This document shows, piece by piece, positions 35,221 through 45,703 of a DNA stretch of 64,000 bases. The position numbers were made by a program, and so were the translations under genes. Under the pieces are notes generated by a model. The model was not told the origin of the DNA and made no database searches. It saw nothing but the letters and a program-made list of their open reading frames with translations. This stretch comes from Glomus cerebriforme (lineage: Eukaryota; Glomeromycota; Glomeromycetes; Glomerales; Glomeraceae). Location: positions 1-64,000 of the forward strand of contig QKYT01000055.1 in assembly GCA_003550305.1 (NCBI GenBank). Direction: 5' to 3'. Numbering within the stretch: position 1 is the stretch's first letter; each line of letters begins with the position of its first letter.

Positions 35221-35585
35221 GTATATCTCGCAGGGGTGCGACATCATTATTCATCGCCTCCAATTTGTCACCCCCGTGTCACACCCTCCGACTTTCATTT
35301 TTACTATTTATTCTAGGGACTTAGAATTTTTTTGAGGTGTGAAATCCTATTTGTCATATGTTAATCATCACATCCATTAATTTTGGCCGAAAACTTTAAT
35401 TCTGACCAGAATTTCTATTTTTGGACATTAGGTAACGTTACATGATCCAAAAAAAGGCGATTTTGTTTATCTTCAAAATCAAAATTTAGGTTACACGAGA
35501 CTCACAAAAAAGGAAATTTTCTTAATTTTGGCCGGAATTACCGAATTAGGAACACCTGGCGATGTATAAATGTTTCACCCCCATG
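35221..35585 (-). repeat. Interspersed repeat R, copy 2 (inverted)
   Basis: The reverse complement aligns with 33990-34400: AATTCCGGCCAAAATTAAG, ATGTAACGTTACCTAATG, ATATGACAAATAGG and CCCTAGAATAAATAGTAAAA are shared. The facing pair 33990-34400/35221-35585 encloses the 254-base MITE, so the two may be ends of one larger element. Confidence 0.78.
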
Positions 35586-35589
35586 CTAG

Positions 35590-36520
35590 ATCCAGATTTA
35601 CCCTAATAATTATATAGTATTAGTAGTAAAATACTTTATAAACTTATATTAAAGATGAAATACTTCATATATTACAAATTGAAATATTTATGTATTATTA
35701 TATATTAAAATACTTTGAAATATTTTAAAAATTCATACTATTTATGATTTTATAAATATAAAAATAAAATAAATAAATCAATAAAATATATTTATAAATT
35801 TTTAACAAAAATAAAAGTAGTCAAAATTATATAGTTAAAATGATATCTATTGGTAATTTAATTAGATTTTAAAATAAAATTGCAAATAAAACTATCTTTT
35901 AAATACAAATAAATAATAATATAAAAATTAAGTAAATAAATAAAATGAATTTCTTATGTAGCTAAAATAATTTATTTTTCAAATATAAATAATAAATACA
36001 AAAATTAAATAAATAAATAAAGTAAATTTCTTATGTCATTATATAACCAAAATGATGTTCATTGGTTAATTCAATTATTTCAAAATAAGATTATGATCAA
36101 AATAGTAATTGTTTAAATTAAAATGAATCAGTAGTAATTTTTTTAGAAATTTTGAAAATATATAATAAAATAACTTTATAAAAAAGTAACAAGAAAATAA
36201 CTTTATAAAAGCAATAAATTATTTTATTAAAAATTTAGAATTTTAAAAACTAATATATAATTATCTTTCTATATAATCATCTCCTTTATAATCACAAGTT
36301 CCTTTAATCACATCATTTATCAATTTCAATTTTATTATATATAAAATCCTTCTTTATGTTTTATAATTACTATCATATTAAATTGTTATTCTAATTAAAT
36401 AGTAATTATATAAAAAATTCCTTTTTTGTAATCATTAGCTAATTATATTAATATAATATAAACTTATAAAAAATCATAAATTTATATCTTAAATGAGCTT
36501 CAAATGATTCAATTTTAATT
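35590..36520. other. AT-rich spacer
   Basis: No gene. Short phrases such as AATAAATAAATAAA... and CTTATGT(A/C)...ATAACCAAAATGAT recur at about 35830-36060, suggesting decayed tandem copies. Confidence 0.4.
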
Positions 36521-36934
36521 TTCAGTTTTTTTCTGATTAATTAGAATTAAAAAATATTAATAATTCATTATTCTATGATTATAAAAAGATAAAATATAGT
36601 TTGTTGGAATCATCTTATTAAGACTAGTATTTTAAAAAAATCTGGTCTGATCTGAATCTGCAAATTTGATCCAAAATGGATTCAGATTGGTTTGCAAATT
36701 TTAAGATTTATAGATCTGATCCATATCAAATAAATCTGATTTGAATCTAATTTGATTGGATTGAATCATAGTACAAAAAAAATCTAAATTTGATTTGATT
36801 AAATTTTAATTTGCATATATTAATATCGATAATATAAAAAAAAGTTTTTTTTTTATTTTTATTTTTTACTTTCAAGTAACTTTTTCTTTTTTTTTAAAAA
36901 AACAGAATCTGGATAAATGAAGAAATCTGAATGA

Positions 36935-37475
36935 ACACACTGGTCAAAAACTGATCTATCTTACAGATATCTTATAAATATTGGGTATCCAAAATGCAGA
37001 AAATCTGCTATACATCGGGTACCCAATATGTATANTATAGAATTAAAAAATACAATTTATTAATTATCTTGCTATCCAGTGATCATAAAAAGATGAAATA
37101 TAGCTCATTCGATTCGCCTCACTGAGACGTATCGAATGGTACTAATTTCGCATTTCTAGGTGCAATAGATATCAAGATATTGTATTTTTTGTTTATTTTT
37201 TTACGATTTATCGAATATCTCAGCATCTATTATACCTAGAAATGCGAAATTAGTATCATTCGATACGTCTCAGTGAGNCGAATCAAATGAGCTATATTTC
37301 ATCATTTTATGATCACTAGATAGCGAGATAATTAATAAATTGTATTTTTTAATTCTATAGTATACATATTGGATATCTGATATATAGCGGATTTTCTGCA
37401 TTTTGGGTACCCGATATTTATAAGATATCTGTAAGATATCTGTAAGATAGATCAGTTTTTGACCAGTGACAGTTC
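36935..37475. repeat. Long inverted repeat (hairpin), arms about 230 bases
   Basis: The left arm (about 36939-37168) and right arm (about 37232-37470) are inverse copies at about 90 percent. They share ACTGGTCAAAAACTGATCTA, ACAATTTATTAATTATC, TGAAATATAGCTCATT, CTCACTGAGACGTATCGAAT and CTAATTTCGCATTTCTAGGT. About 60 bases separate them. Two single Ns (37035, 37278) fall inside the arms, as expected where assemblers struggle with palindromes. A transcript would form a very long hairpin. Confidence 0.92.
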
Positions 37476-37611
37476 CTGAATAAATTAAAAGTAAGTTTGT
37501 TCTTTTATTTATTTTTATTTTTTTTTTACTTAAAGAAATATAATTAACATCTTCTTTCTCTTTTTTTAGGAAATCTGAATAAACAAATGAAGCTAAATGA
37601 CTGGGTAAAGA

Positions 37612-38495
37612 TATGCAATTTGATTTGATATTTGACATTTGATTTGAATTTGATTTGAATTTGCAAATTCAAATCAGTTTTTTTTTGATTTGATTTGAAT
37701 TCAATTTGATTTGATTCAAAAATTCTTTAATTTGATTAGTCAATTCGATAAATATTTGATATTTAATTTAAATTTGATTCAAACCTAATTTGATTTGAAT
37801 CTGATTTAATTTAATAAATTCAAATTGGTTTCATATTTAATTTAATTCAAATTTGAGGAACTCTACGACTAGGATCTTAGACGAACATAAGTTTATTTTT
37901 TTTTTTGCTTTATTAATTATTAGAAAATGTAATTAACATTTTTTTTTCTTTTAGAAAACTGAATGAATAGACAAAGCTGAATAACTGGATTTTGGATAAA
38001 TGTAAGTTTATTCTTTTTTTTACTTTATTAATTATTAGAGAATATAATTAATATTTCCTTTTCTCTTTTTTTTTTAGAAAACTGGATGAACAGACAAAGT
38101 TAAATGACTGAAATCTTGAATAAATATAAGTTTATTCTTTTTTTACTTTATTAATTATTAAAGAATGTAACTAATATTTCTCTTTTCTCTTTTTTTTAAA
38201 AAATTGAATAAACAGATAAAGCTAAACAATTGAAATCTTGAATAGGGATACACAATTTGATTTGATATTTGACATTTGATTTGAATTTGATTTGAATTTG
38301 CAAATTCAAATCAGTTTTTTTTTGATTTGATTTGAATTTAATTTAATTTGATTTAAAAATTCTTTAATTTGATTGGTCAATTCGATAAATATTTGATATT
38401 TAATTTGAATTTGATTTGAATCTGATTTGATTTGACAAATTTAAATTGGTTTCATATTTGATTTGATTCAAGTTTAAGGAACCCTAATTTTGAAT
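37612..38495 (+). repeat. Two direct copies of a TTTGATTTGAA-rich repeat, about 245 bases, 637 apart
   Basis: Copies at about 37612-37870 and 38250-38495 are nearly identical over GATATTTGACATTTGATTTG, TTTGCAAATTCAAATCAG, AATTCGATAAATATTTGAT and GGTTTCATATTTGATTTG. Each holds a palindromic core TTTGAATTTGCAAATTCAAA. Composition is almost only A, T and G on this strand. Confidence 0.85.
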
Positions 38496-38850
38496 AAACA
38501 TAAGTTCATTTTTTTTTACTTTATTAATTATTAGGAAATATAATTAATGTTCCTCTTTTTTCTTTTTTTTTAGAAAATTGGATGAATGGATGAAATTAAA
38601 TGAATGGAACTTGAATGAACAAACTAAGAAATGAGTTTGTTTATTTCTTTTCATTTTTTTACTTTCAAAAAATGTAATTAACATCTTTCTTTTTTTTTTT
38701 AGAAAACTGAATGAACAGATAAAGCCAAATAAATAGAACTTAAATGAACAAATTAAAAAGTGAGTTTGTTTATTTCTTTTTATTCTTTTACTTTCAGGAA
38801 GTGTAATTAACATTTTTCTTCTCTTTTTTTTAAAAAACCAGATGAATAAT
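37895..38850 (+). repeat. Exon-intron-like tandem array, about 122-130-base unit
   Basis: Units are arranged as a run of about 47-58 bases starting AAAACTGRATGAACAGA (with AAGCTAAATGACTGG inside), then (G/A)TAAGTTTATTC, a T-rich stretch with ACTTTATTAATTATTAG, and TTTTTTTTTAG before the next unit. Acceptor-like AG positions: 37953-37954, 38076-38077, (AA at about 38198), 38572-38573, 38701-38702; a related one is at 37568. The array is interrupted by one copy of the TTTGATTTGAA repeat. Donor-like GTAAGT is intact in only some units. Confidence 0.8.
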
Positions 38851-40905
38851 TAAATTCAAATTGGTTCAGTTTCAGATTTGAATTAGTTTTAGTTTAGTTC
38901 AGTTTCAGATTAATTAGATTTAGATTAGTTTAGTTCAAATTTGGATTAGTTTCAGATTAGTTCAAATCTAATCAGATTTAGATCTATTCAGATCTATTTC
39001 AGATTAGATTCAAATTAAATTAGATTTAAATCAAATCTGATTTGAACTAATCTGTTCAGAATACTAATTAAGATGCATCTAATAGTAATAAAATTATATC
39101 TTTAATACTAATAAATAAGTTTTTTTTTTTGAAAATTTAGATTTTTATCTATTAATACTAGAAATGTGATTTTACTATCATTAAATATATTTTGATGAAA
39201 CGATTCTAACAGGTTATATTTTGTTTTTTTATAATCACAAGATAATGAATTATTAATATTTTTTAATTCTAATTTCTGACCAATCAGAAAAGAACTGAAA
39301 TTAGAACTGAATTGGACTGTTTAGAGTTTTACAAGTAATACAAATTATAAAAATTCTTTAAATAAAGTAATACTTATATATAACTATTTATTTATATAAT
39401 ACAAAAAATTATTCTAATATATAATAAAATTCCTATAAGATTTCTATCTTTTTATTTATTATTTTTATTTGTAATATTCTTTATATTTTGTATTAAAAAG
39501 TTTTTTTACAAAAAAAAATTTTGGATAAATTATATAAAATAAAATTATAATCACATTTATATTAAATTTCATATACATGTGATTATAAAATAAAAATCTT
39601 ATTATAAGTATATTTCTTTATAGTAATAACATTTACTAGTTCTAAGAGATATAATTATAAGAGAGGTTAACTATACACCTAAAAATATATTGCACAATAT
39701 ATTTTTACATATTAGTTAATAAAGTTGATATTAAGCAATACATAATATACAGTATATTGACATATTATATACTTGTTTAAAACTTCTTGATATAGTCATA
39801 CTTTTAATATTCTTACTATCTATACTATTTGTATTATCTGTATTCAAATTTGATAATTGAGTTTCATTTTTAAACTTTTTTATAAGTTATTAATATCTGT
39901 TTCTTCTTCTTTTTCTAAGATATAAATTTTTAAAAAAGACTATTTATATATATTTTGACTTATATTTAACTTATTTTTTTTAATAAAAAAGAGATAAAAA
40001 AGTATTATATGTGTTATTTTTTTTAGTAAATAAAACTTTATTTTCTTATTTTTAGTAAAGTAGAAACGGTAAAAGGATATATTATTTATTATTTTTTTTA
40101 ATAAATAAAAGAATATTGTAATTTATTTTTTAGTATTTGAAAAAAAGAACATATGTTTATTTATTTTTTTAATAAAATATACAAGTCAAATAATTAAAAA
40201 TCAGTTAAATTTTATAGCATGAAATATTTTTACTTATTTTTACCTATTTGTGAATATATTTGCTTATTTAATATTTAAATCTATTATATGATTTATGCCA
40301 AATTGTTTCATTTATTTTTGTTTATTTTTGCCTATTTTTTATTTTTTAACATGTAATATTATTATTATAAATGTAAAGAAAAGCGTATGTATAGGAATTA
40401 ATAAGAAATATTATGTATAACAAATAATAGTGAAATTTTGTAATATATTATATATATAAAATTTAAAAATTGATATAATAATAATCATCTGCAATAATAT
40501 TTAGCAATTCTTAACTAATAAAATATAATGCAGTTTTTTTATTTAAAACTTAAAAAAAAATATAAATATTTTTTTTTATTTTATTTTAATAATTTTAAAA
40601 ACTTGAAATATATAATTTAAAATAATAATAAATATAATAAATATAAAAGTTAAAATATATAAATGTAAAAAAAAAAAATGGATTTTTAGAATCTTTATTT
40701 GAATTAGAATGCTTATAAGTGTAATAAATTTGTCAAGCAAAATATTTTAAAGAAAGAAGATATTTAAAAAGGTATAAGTAATATAAAAAGTAATTTTTTT
40801 AAGATAGAATCTGATTTTATATAAAAAAAAATTGAATTAGTGAAAGGGCATATATTTTATCTTTAATAAAAATGTTAAAAAAATAGAAGTAAAATTACTT
40901 GGTAA
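38851..40905. other. AT-rich repeat-derived DNA, no gene
   Basis: At 38840-39060 words such as CAGATTAGTTCAAATCTAATCAGATTTAGAT (shown in part: CAGATTAGTTCAAATC) repeat in both orientations. 39120-39300 is the right foldback arm. The remainder to 40905 is A/T sequence of very low complexity, and no coding frame is seen. Confidence 0.4.
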
Positions 40906-40977
40906 AACTAAAAGATTTAGCAAATAGGCAAAATAACAAAATGTAGTAATTTGACAAAACTATATTAAAGTCTTATT

Positions 40978-42396
40978 TAAGGTTGCTTGCCGAAACCCAT
41001 CTGGCCCAACGCGAAATGCTGAAACTCTTATATAGTAGTGAAATGCTGAAATGCCAAAATGCTAAAACTTACCGAAACTGCGAAACTGCTGAAACTTGTG
41101 AAATTGCGAAATTTCATTTATTCATAGTTTCGGCATAATAAATAGTAATATTTTATATAAGTTTTAGCATAGTTTCGGTATTCCTTATTTTTTCATTTAC
41201 ATGTAATTAAAAACTGACATTCTGTTTTATTGTTTTATTGTATTATTTGTAATATTTTTATTTTATTGTAATAACAATAAAAATTTCTAATCAATAATAT
41301 GCCTTTAAGTTCATGTTTTAAAAGTAAAAAAATATATATATTTCTTTGATGCAATTAAGTATAATTCCCCATCATCCAAAAGTCTGACAACCTAAAAAAA
41401 TAAAATAAAGAAAGAAACATTAATATGTTTCTTTCAAATTTTAAGAAATACTTCCTCTCTCCCTCTAACTTACATTCAAAGCTTATGTTTCTTTAATATT
41501 GAAAATACACAACACATCTTTACCTAAAAATAAAAGAAAAATGGCGTTAATGTTTCCCATTATACAACAGTACACCACCCAATAATACCTACCCGCATAC
41601 TCCAAGAGAAAGTCAGAAATCTAAAAATGAAAGCAGAATAGAGTTAGTGTTATTTTATAACTCCATTACTCAACCATACACTTATTCAAACACCTACCCA
41701 CATATTCCACTTCAAGAAAAAGCCAGAAATCTAAAAAAATAAAAAAGGAATATCATTAGTATTGTTTTATAATGCCATTTCATATTATACATCCACCCAA
41801 ACTTCACTTACCGCATATTTCACTTTAAGAGAAAGCCAGAAATCTAAAAAAAATAAAAAAAAAAGAGTTCATTAGTATTGTTTTATAACACCATTTCATA
41901 TTATATACCCATCCAAACTTCACTTACTACATATTCCACTTCAAAAGAAAGCCAGAAATCTAAAAAAAATAAAAAAAAAGAGTTTGTTAGTATTGTTTTA
42001 TAATATTATTTCATATTATACACCTACCTAAACTTAACTTACCGCATGTTTCACTCTAAGGAAGAACAATCCTTAGTTTGTTCTAACGGAATCCATATCT
42101 AGTAGAACGCTCCTAAAGAAAAAAAATAAATAATAAAAGTCTTATTTTTTTTAAGCCTTTTTTTTAAAATTATGATCAACTGATCAGATTGTCAGATTGA
42201 TAAATCGGATCAGTAAGTCATTTGACTGATACCGATGCCAAAACTATATGTGTATCATATGATATACTATGCTGAAATGTGAAACAGTTTTGGCAGTTTC
42301 AGCATTTCAGCATTTTAATGTGATTTTGCAAAACTAGTTTTGGTAGTTTCGCATATACCATCTCGCTGAAACCTCTAGTTTCGGCAAGTAACCTTA
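40978..42396. mobile_element. 1419-base hAT-like non-autonomous element with 8-base duplication
   Basis: Exact duplication GTCTTATT at 40970-40977 and 42397-42404. The left end TAAGGTTGCTTGCCGAAAC is matched inverted at the right end (GTTTCGGCAAGTAACCTTA, one mismatch). Subterminal regions carry many GAAACTGCGAAACTGC / GCAGTTTCAGCATTTC words. The core holds a tandem array (41530-42060) and no transposase. The flanks are an older copy of a related MITE, whose uninterrupted form is at 28930-29135. Confidence 0.92.
41530..42060 (-). repeat. Micro-exon/intron-like tandem array, about 110-117-base unit
   Basis: Four to five units, marked by GCCAGAAATCTAAA at about 41611, 41721, 41834 and 41950. 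On the minus strand each reads TTTTTTAG, a 31-33-base block ATTTCTGGCTTTCTCTTAAA plus GTGAAATATGCG, then GTAAGTGAAGTTTGGGTGG and about 80 bases to the next TTTTTTAG. Thus canonical donor and acceptor sequences recur in correct order. The 42040 and 41800 units have perfect GTAAGT; the 41690 unit has GTAGGT. Confidence 0.85.
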
Positions 42397-42404
42397 GTCT
42401 TATT

Positions 42405-42735
42405 AAAAAGTTAAAAAGATGAAATCTGTAAAATCTATTATAAATGGCAAAACTGATAAAATTTTGCAAAACTATAATAAAACTATAGTAAAAATTTAGT
42501 AAAACTAAACGTAGGATTTTAGAAGAATTTAAATAAGCAGAAGAAATAATATTTTTAAAATTTTGTAATTTTGATAAATTTTAATTTTTTTGGTATTAAA
42601 TAAGTAAATATTTTAAATAAAAAAAAAGATAATATATATAAAAAAAAATAAATTATTCTAGAATTAATATGAATTATTCTTTTAATATAATATAAATGGT
42701 TAGTAAAAAAAAATTGATTTAAAATTTTAAATTAA
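42405..42735. other. Remainder of the older MITE and AT-rich DNA
   Basis: 42405-42500 continues the interrupted repeat (AATCTATTATAAATGGCAAA, ACTATAGTAAAAATTTAG). Beyond that is A/T sequence without features. Confidence 0.5.
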
Positions 42736-42739
42736 TTTA

Positions 42740-43195
42740 AAAGGGTAAATCTAGATTTGGTAAGATATTTATATATTGTCAATGCTTAAGTTTATTATTA
42801 TATATTTTTTTTGTTAATTTCTTTTTTGTATTTTTTAAAAAATAGAATTAGCTATTTAAAATACCTTAAAACTATATAAAAAATTAGGATTTTGTAATTT
42901 ATCGCCATGATAATTTATCATCAGTGTTACGTGCGTAATTCATAATTCTGGCCAGAATTAAATAATCTGCAATAAAATTGCCTTTTAGAAAATCTTGCAT
43001 AATCCAAAATTTCAAATTTTTGGAAGAAACAAAATTGCTTTTTGGACTGTATAATATTACTTAAGATCCAAATAAGGAAATTTTAGCTAGCATTATAAAA
43101 TTTGGATAAAATTAAATATGTGATGAATATCATGTGACAAATAGTATTTATTATACCAAAAAAATTCTAAGTCCCTAGAATAAAGGGGATTCTTA
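42740..43195 (+). repeat. Interspersed repeat R, copy 3
   Basis: Direct orientation, more decayed. AGGGTAAATCTAGAT at the start corresponds to the inverse of ATCCAGATTTACCCT at about 35589-35605. Later AATTCTGGCCAGAATTAAAT, CATGTGACAAATAG and AAGTCCCTAGAATAAA match copies 1 and 2. CpGs of copy 1 are replaced by TG/CA here. Confidence 0.7.
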
Positions 43196-43589
43196 ACTTA
43201 TATTCTGGGTATAGATTTTTATCCTGTATCCCCCTTTCCCTTAAATATGATTGGTTTAAAATTGAAATTGACAGTTACAAAATTTATTGAATATTTTTAT
43301 TTTTGTGCAATATTTGTCTTAAAAAATATTTTTTGTTCGTAGCTTTATGCAAAAAAAAAAAATAATGCAAAACTTTAAAAAAAATATTTTGATTTTATAT
43401 TTAATAAAAAAAAAAATTTCAATATCTTTAATACTTTTAATATATCATTACATTTCAAATTAAATAAAATATATTATGTGTATAATATGTATTTTATTAA
43501 ATTTAATAAAAAAATAAAAAATACAAAGAAATATTTTTTATTCATACATAAATATTCAGGTTAATTGATAAAGTTTAGTATTTAGTAGA

Positions 43590-44130
43590 CCTATCGAACA
43601 ATTTTATTTATTAATAAAAGCTAGTTTATTATAATTAAAATGCTGAAATTATACTACAAAATAAAGAGCATATATGTGCACAATAAATTCTATTATAAAA
43701 AATAATAATACTTCCATAAATATTCGCTCAATCATAGTAAAAATTAATATGCAAGTAATTTTATACTGTTGAGTAACTTTGCTTATTCAATAGAAACCAG
43801 TTTTGTTTGACCAAAATACTTAAATTATGCCACAAAGTATTTGCATAAAAATATTATAAAAAATAAGTATAACTTCACAAATATCTGAGCTAACATGGTA
43901 AAAATTAATATTTAAGTAGTTTTATACCTGTTGAGCAACTTTGCTTATTCAATAGAAGTCAGTTTTATTTGACCAAAGTATTTAAATTATGCCACAAAGT
44001 ATCTGAATGAAAATATTACAAAAAATAAATATAATTATATGAATATCTGAACTAGCTTGATGAAAATTAATATCTATATATCTCCATACCTGTTGAGCAA
44101 CTTTGCTTGTTAATAAAAGTCAGTTTATTT
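43590..44130. repeat. Tandem repeat, period about 162, about 3.3 copies
   Basis: Copies aligned on CTGTTGAG(C/T)AACTTTGC at 43767, 43929 and 44091. They share TATTCAATAGAAGTCAGTTT, TTAAATTATGCCACAAAGTA and GTAAAAATTAATAT. A weaker copy begins near 43593. On the minus strand the units carry CAACAGGTAT, a donor-like sequence, but no clear pyrimidine tract. Confidence 0.82.
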
Positions 44131-44360
44131 GTAAAATTATATGGTATAAATTTTATATTAAAAAATATATCTATTATGAAAAATAAAGTATTAAATGTGA
44201 AAAATATTCATAGTTTTATAAATAATACTTCATGTTTAAGCCAGTATTAAAAAATATTTATTTTTTCAAACTTTTAAAATATTTAAAAGGAAAAGAAAGA
44301 GTAAGAAGTGAAAGAAGTGTGTGTATTGTGTATAATGATAATAGTAAATAATAAATAAGA

Positions 44361-44388
44361 GCTGATGTAGCTCAGTGGCTGATGCAGG
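44361..44388 (+). repeat. Orphan tRNA 5' half (A box)
   Basis: GCTGATGTAGCTCAGTGGCT contains a perfect A-box core TAGCTCAGTGG in a tRNA-like 5' context. No B box or 3' acceptor follows within 100 bases. A truncated tRNA or the head of a tRNA-derived SINE. Confidence 0.5.
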
Positions 44389-44429
44389 GAGGAACAGGAT
44401 AAAATTATAAACTCTGGGAATAGGATAAG

Positions 44430-44690
44430 ATTTCTCTAAAATAAATAGTAAAAATAGAAAACTACGGTGTGACGCAGGAGTGACAAATTATTATATAGTA
44501 TAAGTCATATAATATAATAGATCACGTGATAGAGGTGACGATGCATATTTATCCCAGTATCACCACAAAAAAATTCCATCCCCATGTAATTTTGGCTGGC
44601 ATTATAACATTAAAAAATTAACTATGTGACAAATAAGATGTGATAAATAGGATTTTTCATACCGAAAAAAATTTGGGATGTACAAATTCA
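44430..44690 (+). repeat. Interspersed repeat R, rearranged copy 4
   Basis: Contains AATAAATAGTAAAAATAGAAAACTA (part), GGTGTGACGCAGGAGTGACA, ATTTTGGCTGGCATTATAA and GTGATAAATAGGATTTTTCA, which match copies 1 and 2 but in swapped order. A broken or composite copy. Confidence 0.6.
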
Positions 44691-44699
44691 TTTAGTTTA

Positions 44700-45703
44700 T
44701 ATGTAATTTATCAAGTAAAGTGCTAAAATAATTTGGGATTTTACTATATGCCCAAATTGATTTTAGGATTTGGGTAGCATCTATAGGTATAATACCAATG
44801 ACAAATTTTAAAGGTCACGTGGGATGAAAAAATTTTGTGACGATATTGAGGAAGATAGCAATGCATTGCTATAGCGATAAATTACTTTTTTCAAAAAATT
44901 ATTACACATTTGAAAATAATACACAATAAAAGAAGAAACACTATTTTTAAATGTTTTAAGTAAAAATATTTTATACCTTTTTATTGATTCTAACTTTCTA
45001 ATATAAAAGTAACAAATATATATAAAATTAAGAATGAAGCAACTAGTGGTTTAATTTTGATAAAAAATCTTGCCTACATAGAGCTAGCATATACAACCTT
45101 AACTTTTGAGATCGGCTGCTTCTCTATCTATATGTGTCAAAAAAATTAAAAAAATTTTTGCACAATTTAGTATGAAAATTTGTTTGTGTAACCAATTTAC
45201 AGTTCTGGTTTTTATTGATCAGCCTGTGTAACCTATGCGTTTATTTATCTAAATTTTATAACTATTTTAATTTAAATCATGTGATATGACGTGATTTCGG
45301 ATATTAATTTCGGTTTCGACTATATTTCAAAGGCCATTTTTTATAAAGAATTAAAAAACCCCCGTCTCCTGCAAAAATAAACAAAAAAAGAAACTCTAGT
45401 CCATTTATTTAAACAAATGAATTCTAAAGGCCATCCCTATAAAGAGAAAAAAAATTACCTACAAAAATAAAACAAGAACGTTCTTTAAACACATACTCAC
45501 CACAGCTATTTTAATAATCAAAATCTGGTGTAATATTACACCACCTTAATGCCTAATTGTTAGAAACAATTACGCCCCTGATACATGACGCAATTAAAAT
45601 ATCAACAAACAACCACTAAAACAAATAAATAGATCTAAAGATTTAAAAAGATTTAAAATGATTTAAAATTTTTTTTTTTATTTTTTTTTTTAATAATTTT
45701 ATC
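44700..45703. other. Spacer between repeat block and TRP5
   Basis: A palindrome AGCAATGCATTGCTA is at 44857-44871. A TAATATTACACCACC phrase lies near 45528. The last 200 bases should hold the TRP5 promoter. No gene. Confidence 0.4.

Larger units (their letters stand above)
36525..39300. mobile_element. Possible 2.8-kb foldback element with decayed inverted ends
   Basis: The left end 36528-36640 and the inverse of about 39150-39295 share CTGAT...TTAGAATTAAAAAATATTAATAATTCATTAT and GTGATTATAAAAA-like sequence (quoted in part). The interior holds a younger copy of the same palindrome (36935-37475), direct repeats and an exon-intron-like tandem array. No transposase is recognised. The whole looks like one foldback element into which a newer copy of itself was inserted. 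Confidence 0.6.

Noticed and set aside
32900..44130. CRISPR array interpretation of the tandem repeats
   Set aside because: Repeats are adjacent and diverged, without unique spacers, and the genome is eukaryotic.
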